Position numbers and translations under genes: made by a program | Shown here: positions 58,703 to 64,000 of the stretch, in pieces | How positions within the stretch are numbered: the first letter of the stretch is position 1 | Layout of the letters: every line of letters starts with the position of its first letter | Assembly (NCBI RefSeq): GCF_029892155.1 | Contig: NZ_JARZAG010000025.1 | Span: forward strand, 57,433-121,432 | Length of the DNA stretch: 64,000 nt | Direction: 5' to 3' | Source of the DNA: Kitasatospora sp. GAS204B | Lineage (GTDB): Bacteria; Actinomycetota; Actinomycetes; Streptomycetales; Streptomycetaceae | The notes under the pieces: model-generated | Databases searched by the model: none | Told to the model about the DNA's origin: nothing | Seen by the model: only the letters and a program-made list of their open reading frames with translations

Positions 58703-59779
58703 ATGCGTGCATGCCCCGAGTGCGGAACGGTCAACGAGGACGGGGACGACTTCTGCGGCAACTGCGGTGCGTACCTCGGCTGGCAGGCGACGTCCACCGC
58801 AGGGGCGACCGCCGCCACCGAGGAGCGGGCCGCGCCTGCGGCTCCGCCGAGCGGCGCGCCGGCGGAGCCGCAGAACCCCGTGCCGGCCGCCGAGCCGCCG
58901 AGTCCGCCTGCCACCGAGGCGGCGCCCCCGCGCCCGCGTCGTGCACAACCCGAGCCCGAGGCCGGCCGAGAGGTGGAGGCCGATCGAACGTCTGCGCCCG
59001 ACCCGGTGGCCGTGCAGCCTGCCAAGCCCATCGCGCAACGCCCCGTCGTACGGCAGTCCGTGGCCGACGACGCCCAGGACGGCCCCCCGTGCCCCCGGTG
59101 CGGCACGCCCAACCGGCCCGACCGGCGGTTCTGCCGGCGCTGCGCGGCACCGCTGACCGTCGTCGAACCCGTGGCGGCCCTGCCGTGGTGGCGCACCCGC
59201 TGGCCGTTCCGGCGCCGGGTGCGCATCGGTGGCACCGGCAACGCCATGCGCCGGATCATCGCGCTGCTCGTGGTGGTGGCACTGGTGGTCGCGGGGATCA
59301 TCTGCTACCCGGCGCTCCGCAACGCCTACGAGGACGTGCTGGACAAGCTCCGCAGCGCCTCGGCGATCAGTCCCACGGCGGTCGCGGCGAGCGCCGCGGA
59401 CCCCGGCCATCCCGCCTCCGCCGCCGACGACGGCCTCACGAACACCTACTGGGCAGCGCCGAAGCTCGGTGACTCGATCACCTTCACCTTCCGCGCCCCC
59501 TTCCGCCTGGTGGACCTGATCATCCACACCGGTGACTCCACCGATCCGCAGCAGTTCCAGCAGGAGGCCCGCGCCACGACCCTGGATCTGCAGATCACGG
59601 CGTCGGACGGAAAGGTGCACGAGCAGACCGTGTCCCTGAACGACAAGCCGGGCCCGCAGACGGTGCTGACCGGAGTCAGCGACGTGGTGCGAGTGACCCT
59701 CACCGTCCGCGCCGCGGCCGGCACGGGAGCCGGACGCGACATCGCCTTGGCCGAGGTGGAGTTCTTCAAGCGCGGTTGA
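58703..59779 (+). CDS. Zinc-ribbon, transmembrane, discoidin-like protein ending the CIS operon (CisA-like candidate)
   Basis: 358 residues. A zinc ribbon at the N-terminus has C4, C7, C18 and C21. A Pro-rich linker follows, then a second ribbon (C130, C133, C144, C147), one membrane helix (184-206), and a C-terminal galactose-binding/discoidin-like domain (about 235-358) with DDGLTNTYWAAPKLGDSITFTF and ALAEVEFFKRG. The topology implies cytoplasmic zinc ribbons and an outside beta domain. It follows cis12 by 3 bases. I recall a membrane-bound effector of this type (CisA) described for Streptomyces CIS; equating the two is inference. Confidence 0.75.
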   Translation: MRACPECGTVNEDGDDFCGNCGAYLGWQATSTAGATAATEERAAPAAPPSGAPAEPQNPVPAAEPPSPPATEAAPPRPRRAQPEPEAGREVEADRTSAPDPVAVQPAKPIAQRPVVRQSVADDAQDGPPCPRCGTPNRPDRRFCRRCAAPLTVVEPVAALPWWRTRWPFRRRVRIGGTGNAMRRIIALLVVVALVVAGIICYPALRNAYEDVLDKLRSASAISPTAVAASAADPGHPASAADDGLTNTYWAAPKLGDSITFTFRAPFRLVDLIIHTGDSTDPQQFQQEARATTLDLQITASDGKVHEQTVSLNDKPGPQTVLTGVSDVVRVTLTVRAAAGTGAGRDIALAEVEFFKRG

Positions 59780-60123
59780 GCGCCGGCACTCCGGCACCTC
59801 GAGCCGTGACGCGCTGACCCATGCGCTGCGCCGGCCTGACCGGTCAACTCGGTGCCGCACGCCTTGCGCGGGGCGCCGCCATGCGTGGCGGACCACGGTA
59901 TCCGGAAGACCGGCCATATTTGGCCGGTCCATGGCATGGCCCGGTGACCAGGCCGAACACCAGGATGGGCAGCAGCAGCCACAACCGGCAGCAGGCAGCG
60001 CGGCGATGCCGACGCGGCAGCTGACGGAGCAACAGGCTGCGTCACCGAGACCGGAGATCGACCGGCCGACACGGTCGCCCGCTCCGCTCGGCCCACCCGT
60101 TCCGCCCAAGGGAGTCGACAAGC
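59780..60123. other. Intergenic region after the CIS operon
   Basis: A 344-base gap separates the CIS operon from the PE-PPE-like gene. It contains the hairpin at 59908-59929 and, further on, the promoter region of the next gene. No coding signal was accepted. Confidence 0.55.
59908..59929. terminator. Hairpin terminator candidate of the CIS operon
   Basis: GACCGGCCA, TATT loop, TGGCCGGTC: a perfect 9-bp stem 130 bases after the last CIS gene, without a U tract. Confidence 0.65.
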
Positions 60124-60912
60124 ATGCCCGACATGTCCAACCCGAGCCCGAACGCCTTCGTCCGTCGCTGCAAGGCCGTCCTCGGCGCCGCCGCGCTGGC
60201 GCTCGCCGCCACGGCGGCCGCCGTGCCGACCGCCGCCCACGCCGCCGCGCCGCACCACTACTACATCGAGATCGGCGGCACCGGCTCGGCGGCGGACTCG
60301 CCCACCTGCACCACGAGCTACGGCTTCGCGAACCAGCATCTGAACGGCGGCATTCCGGTTCCGGTCTGCTACCCGGCCAGCGGCGGCCCGTTCATCGGGG
60401 GGCACAACGAGGTGCCGGCCCTGTTCGCGCCGAGCTTCGGCGACAGCGTGAACCAGGGCTACCAGAACACCATCACCACGCTGGAGAACACCTACCACGC
60501 CGACCCCACGGCGCGCTTCACGATCGTCGGCTACTCCCAGGGCGCCTGGGTCGGCGACCTGACGCTTCAGAAGATCGCGAACAACGGCACCGACGTCCCG
60601 CGCTCGCAGGTCGACGGGCTGCTCTACTCCGACCCGATGCAGCCCGGCACCGGCCTCTGGCACCTGCTCCCCGCGGGCGTTCCGCTGCCGCTGGTCGCGG
60701 TGTCCCCCGGCACCGGGCCGGTCGACTTCCCCGGCATCCCGGTCCAGCGCTTCTGCATCCACACCGACGGCGTCTGCGACGCGACGTCGCTGGACTCGTT
60801 CAACGGCTTCCTCCAGCAGCACCCGCAGTACTGGAAGGACGGCAACATCATGACGCAGACCATCGGCAAGGACGGCGCCAACGGGATCGTCTGGTACCCG
60901 GCGACCGCCTGA
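60124..60912 (+). CDS. Exported PE-PPE/cutinase-like alpha/beta hydrolase
   Basis: 262 residues with a signal peptide (VRRCKAVLGAAALALAATAAAVPTAAHAAAP). The mature part reads HHYYIEIGGTGSA, then FTIVGYSQGAWVG with the nucleophile elbow G-Y-S-Q-G, and later acid and His candidates (DFPGIPVQRFCIHTDGVCD, FLQQHPQYW). This matches the PE-PPE C-terminal serine-hydrolase family found outside mycobacteria as single-domain secreted enzymes. Substrates are likely esters. It starts a run of three secreted-protein genes. Confidence 0.82.
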   Translation: MPDMSNPSPNAFVRRCKAVLGAAALALAATAAAVPTAAHAAAPHHYYIEIGGTGSAADSPTCTTSYGFANQHLNGGIPVPVCYPASGGPFIGGHNEVPALFAPSFGDSVNQGYQNTITTLENTYHADPTARFTIVGYSQGAWVGDLTLQKIANNGTDVPRSQVDGLLYSDPMQPGTGLWHLLPAGVPLPLVAVSPGTGPVDFPGIPVQRFCIHTDGVCDATSLDSFNGFLQQHPQYWKDGNIMTQTIGKDGANGIVWYPATA

Positions 60913-61042
60913 CCGAGACGGCCCGCCCGAGACCGCCTGACCGAGACCGCCTGACCAGGGGGGAGCGGGGCCGTCCGGCCACCGCCGGGCGGCCCCGCCC
61001 ACGGCACCAGCCGTCCAGTTCCACACCTCAACTCAACGCACT

Positions 61043-61105
61043 CGAACGTCGAACGTCGAACGTCGAACGTCGAATGCCGAACGTCGAATGCCGAACGTCG
61101 AATGG
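61043..61105. repeat. Nine-copy heptanucleotide array upstream of the DUF4185 gene
   Basis: Units of 7 bases, CGAACGT or CGAATGC/CGAATGG, run from 61043 to 61105 and end eight bases before the start codon at 61114. GGAG of the ribosome site lies at its right edge. Unequal copying would change the spacing of promoter and start region without touching the coding sequence. Confidence 0.9.
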
Positions 61106-61113
61106 AGACAACC

Positions 61114-62313
61114 ATGTCCGATTCACCGCTGCCGGGCCGCGAGTTCACCCGACGATCGCTGCTCAGGACCGGCACGGGGGTGGCCCTGGGCACCACCATC
61201 GCCGCAGGCGCCGGCCTGCTCCGTGCCACGCCCGCCGCCGCGACCAACGGCATCGGCCAGACCGGCGCGCCGCTCTGCCAGTTGCCCGGCGACTCGGCGA
61301 GCCAACACGGGCTGGGCAGTGGCGACCTGGGCATCCCGTACTACCGGGAGCACGACCGGAGCTGGGGCTACGTCTTCGGCGACTCGTTCAACGCCGGGAA
61401 CACCTACCTCGGCTCCCCGGTGATGCTGAACCAGGCGAGCTTCGACAGCTCCGGCGCGGCACCGATCTCGTTCAGCTACGCCATGCCCAACGGCACCGCC
61501 GCGCAGTTGTTCAACTACGCGCACGGCGTCGACAACGGCTACGGCGTGGAGAGCACCCGGATCCCGAACGACTGCATCGAGTTCGGCGGCCGCACCTACC
61601 TCCAGTACACCTCGGTGGTGCACGGCATCGGCGGCGATCCGCTGCCGGCCGGCGACGACGGCTCGCTGATGTCGGGCGTGGCCTGGTCCGACGACTTCGG
61701 TGTGACCTGGACCGACTACCCGTGGCACTGGGACGGCCAGTACCGGGGAGTGAACCAGTCGATGTACGGGATGTGGTCCTTCGCCGGCATCGACCCCGAC
61801 GGCTGGCTCTACATCTTCTCCAAGCGCTGGAACGGCAGCCACAAGAACACCGCGGACCAGGGCGCGATCCAGCTGTTCCGGATCAACCCGGACGAGTTCC
61901 GCGCCGGCAACTTCGGTGCCCAGCAGAACTGGATCTACGACGGCAGCAACTGGCGCTGGGCCACCGACGGGACCCCGCCGTCACTGCTGTTCGCGCCCGG
62001 AAACAACATCGGCGAGTTCTCCGTCAAGCGGATCAACGGCACGTACTGCATGAGCTACCTCGACGTGACGGACGGTTCGATCTGCACCCGCACCGCGCCC
62101 CGGCCCGATGCCGCCTGGTCCGCGCCGACCCCGCAGATCGTCGCCAACAACACCTGGCCGCCGAACCACTGGGGCCGCCCGCAGGTCGACAGCCCGTACG
62201 GCGGATACATCCACCCCGGCAGCGCGAGCGCCACCTCGCTGACCCTGATCGTCTCGCAGTGGACCCCGCAAGGCGCCTACCGGGTGCTCCAGTTCGACGG
62301 CATCAACCCGTAG
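61114..62313 (+). CDS. Tat-exported DUF4185 protein
   Basis: 399 residues. The twin-arginine signal FTRRSLLRTGTGVALGTTIAAGAGLLRATPAAAT marks Tat export. The body has GDLGIPYYREHDRSWGYVFGDSFNAGN, SGVAWSDDFGVTWTDYPWHWDG, and SYLDVTDGSICTRTA, a five-bladed-propeller-like DUF4185 pattern resembling glycosidase-type folds. The ATG at 61114 has GGAG six bases before it; an ATG four codons upstream is less likely. Function unknown; a secreted carbohydrate-active role is plausible. Confidence 0.82.
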   Translation: MSDSPLPGREFTRRSLLRTGTGVALGTTIAAGAGLLRATPAAATNGIGQTGAPLCQLPGDSASQHGLGSGDLGIPYYREHDRSWGYVFGDSFNAGNTYLGSPVMLNQASFDSSGAAPISFSYAMPNGTAAQLFNYAHGVDNGYGVESTRIPNDCIEFGGRTYLQYTSVVHGIGGDPLPAGDDGSLMSGVAWSDDFGVTWTDYPWHWDGQYRGVNQSMYGMWSFAGIDPDGWLYIFSKRWNGSHKNTADQGAIQLFRINPDEFRAGNFGAQQNWIYDGSNWRWATDGTPPSLLFAPGNNIGEFSVKRINGTYCMSYLDVTDGSICTRTAPRPDAAWSAPTPQIVANNTWPPNHWGRPQVDSPYGGYIHPGSASATSLTLIVSQWTPQGAYRVLQFDGINP

Positions 62314-62327
62314 GGAGGGGAGTCCTC

Positions 62328-64000
62328 GTGAAACCAAGGATCCTCACCAGCGCGCTGGTCGGCGTACTGATGTTCCTGTCCGCCGGCCTTGCGGCGGCGA
62401 GTCCGGCAAGCGCGGCGGCGACCGCGGGCGCCGACAGGACGATCCACTACCAGGGCGCGACGTTCAGGGTTCCGGCGTCCTGGCCGGTGGTCGACCTGGA
62501 CCGGGCGCCGAACACCTGCGTGCGGTTCGACCGGCACGCCGTCTACCTGGGCCGCTCCGGGGCCCGGCAGGACTGCCCGGCCCACCTGATGGGACGAACG
62601 GAGGCGATCCTGGTCCAGCCGGCCGGCCACGGCGCCGCCCCGGCGGCCCAGGAGAACACCTCGGCCCGCGAAATCACCGTCAGCACGGCGGAGTTGACCG
62701 TCACCGCGAGCTACGGCACCGACCGGGCGACGGTGCAGGCGGTCCTGGACAGCGCCGGGCTGCCGAGGGTTCGTCGGACGCAGCCGAGGAGCGCCACCCC
62801 GGCCGCCCCCGCAGTGGCCGCCGCCGCGATCAGTGCGAGCACGACCTCCTACACCGGCAAGGGCTTCGACCTGTGCCAGGCGCCGGACTCGTCCACCATG
62901 GGCACCTGGAAGGCCTCCTCGCCCTACGGCGCGATCGGCATCTACCTCGGCGGCGTCAACCGTACCTGCGACCAGCCGAACCTGACCTCCGGCTGGGTCG
63001 CCCAACAAGCCTCGATCGGCTGGCACTTCATCCCGCTGTACGTCGGCTACCAGGCCCCGGGCGCCTGCCAGAACACCTGCACCGCGATCCCGTCGCCGTC
63101 CCAGGGCACCGCCGACGCCGAGGACGCGATCGCGCAGCTCTCGGCACTCGGCTTCCCGGCCGGCTCCCCGGTCTACATGGACATCGAGCCGTACTCCCCG
63201 GCCTCGTACTCGAGCCTGGTGATGGGCTACCTGTCCGCCTGGACCACGCAGTTGCACGCCCGCGGCTACCTGTCGGGCGTCTACGGCAACGGCAGCGGCG
63301 TGATCTCCGACCTCGTCGCCAACTACGGTTCCGCCACCATGCCGGACCTCATCGACTTCGCCATCTGGCCGGGCAGCGGCAGTACCAGCACCTCGGACCC
63401 GACGATCCCGGACAACGAGTGGGCGAACCACCAGCGGATCCACCAGTACGCCGGTGACATCACCGAGACCTACGGCGGCATCTCGCTCGGCATCGACTCC
63501 GACTACCTCGACGTCCAGCAGGCAGGCCCGGGCAGCGGCTGGGACGACTTCGGCGACGGCCGCCAGAACCCCGCGATCGGTCGGGAGGCCAACGGCGCGA
63601 TGATCGCCTTCGCGGTCTCGCCGGACCAGCAGGGGCTGTACTACCGCGAGCAGTCGGCCCCGAACGGCGGCTGGGGCACCTGGCAGCAACTCGGCGGTGC
63701 GGTCGGCGGCTTGCCGGTCGTCGGCAGGGACCCCGACGGACGCTTGGAACTGTTCGTCCTCGGCCCCGGCAAGAGCAGCATCCAGCACATCTGGCAGACG
63801 GCGCCGGGCGGTGGCTGGAGCAGTTGGGACCCCAACTTCGGCGGGCCGGCCGCCGGCCTGACGGTCGGTCAGAATGCCGACGGCCGACTGGAGGTGTTCG
63901 CTCTCGCCCCTGGTGGCGCGAACATCTCGCACATCTGGCAGACCGCGCCGAATGGTGGTTGGAGTAGTTGGGACGCCACCTTCGGTGGCCCGGCCGGCGG
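62328..64000 (+). CDS. Exported DUF1906 glycoside-hydrolase-like protein with C-terminal repeats (partial)
   Basis: The frame runs from a GTG at 62328 through the window end without a stop (557 codons). A signal peptide (ILTSALVGVLMFLSAGLAAASPASA) precedes a 150-residue N-terminal region. The DUF1906 domain follows: YTGKGFDLCQAPDSSTMGTW, GSPVYMDIEPY, GVYGNGSG, IDFAIWPGSG, IHQYAGD. From about residue 405 a repeat of about 46 residues ending GGWSSWD occurs at least twice and is still repeating at the window edge. It resembles PLL/lectin-like propellers that bind glycans. Confidence 0.82.
   Translation, partial: MKPRILTSALVGVLMFLSAGLAAASPASAAATAGADRTIHYQGATFRVPASWPVVDLDRAPNTCVRFDRHAVYLGRSGARQDCPAHLMGRTEAILVQPAGHGAAPAAQENTSAREITVSTAELTVTASYGTDRATVQAVLDSAGLPRVRRTQPRSATPAAPAVAAAAISASTTSYTGKGFDLCQAPDSSTMGTWKASSPYGAIGIYLGGVNRTCDQPNLTSGWVAQQASIGWHFIPLYVGYQAPGACQNTCTAIPSPSQGTADAEDAIAQLSALGFPAGSPVYMDIEPYSPASYSSLVMGYLSAWTTQLHARGYLSGVYGNGSGVISDLVANYGSATMPDLIDFAIWPGSGSTSTSDPTIPDNEWANHQRIHQYAGDITETYGGISLGIDSDYLDVQQAGPGSGWDDFGDGRQNPAIGREANGAMIAFAVSPDQQGLYYREQSAPNGGWGTWQQLGGAVGGLPVVGRDPDGRLELFVLGPGKSSIQHIWQTAPGGGWSSWDPNFGGPAAGLTVGQNADGRLEVFALAPGGANISHIWQTAPNGGWSSWDATFGGPAG

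Noticed and set aside
38165..59779. Prophage interpretation of the tail genes
   Set aside because: There are no capsid, portal, terminase, integrase or lysis genes. The DUF4255 and AAA genes mark a contractile injection system.
61043..61105. CRISPR-like array
   Set aside because: Units are 7 bases with no spacers, and no cas gene is near.
62277..63932. 551-codon minus-strand frame at the right end
   Set aside because: The plus strand encodes an exported DUF1906 protein with a signal peptide and repeats, running off the window.

Overview
The window is very GC-rich, densely coding actinomycete chromosome. Its rare-codon-free reading frames, GTG starts, LuxR/XRE/TetR regulators and gene families point to Streptomyces or a close relative (Kitasatospora, Streptacidiphilus). 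No rRNA, tRNA, CRISPR array, integrase or transposase was found. Long frames antisense to real genes are GC-driven shadows and are not annotated.

Layout. 0-10.5 kb holds housekeeping and accessory genes: a partial secreted VOC protein, a YoaK-type membrane protein, an amidohydrolase, an isochorismatase-type hydrolase, DoxX, MarR, a HATPase anti-sigma-type kinase with an XRE regulator, and two VOC proteins with an AraC regulator. 10.6-14.6 kb is a complete PotABCD-type polyamine/opine ABC importer. 14.7-16.3 kb is a rifampin monooxygenase (rox-like) with a rifamycin-associated element upstream, next to a striking 74-bp ladder made only of alternating G and C runs. 17.2-25.8 kb is a catabolic locus: FGGY kinase, FAD-linked oxidase, SDR, aldehyde dehydrogenase, IclR regulator, a formaldehyde-activating-enzyme homologue and a 3-hydroxyisobutyrate-type dehydrogenase. 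Three copies of one 30-bp operator tie this locus to an MFS transporter at 30.4-31.7 kb. 25.8-37.8 kb is a mosaic with several gene fossils (a CYTH fragment, a TetR/XRE chimera, a broken SDR, a small-protein relic), ending in a translationally coupled trio that includes a terpene synthase with a degenerate second metal-binding motif.

38.2-59.8 kb is a contractile injection system (CIS) locus of the Streptomyces type: a divergent membrane protein, LuxR regulator, secreted beta-propeller protein, DUF4255 cap-type protein, AAA ATPase, sheath, two tubes, gp26/51-like and DUF6760 proteins, a 942-residue low-complexity protein in the tape-measure position, LysM hub protein, VgrG spike, PAAR tip, gp25, gpJ, a tail-I-like protein, and finally a zinc-ribbon/transmembrane/discoidin-like protein. 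No tail-fibre gene is present, which fits the cytoplasmic, non-secreted CIS known in Streptomyces. 60.1-64 kb encodes three exported proteins: a PE-PPE/cutinase-like hydrolase, a Tat-exported DUF4185 protein, and a DUF1906 glycoside-hydrolase-like protein with C-terminal repeats that runs off the end.

The most interesting items are the CIS locus with its 942-residue protein and membrane-anchored terminal gene, the IclR operator triplet linked to a Fae homologue, the rifamycin element beside the G/C ladder, the atypical terpene synthase operon, and the fossil pairs that record local rearrangement.
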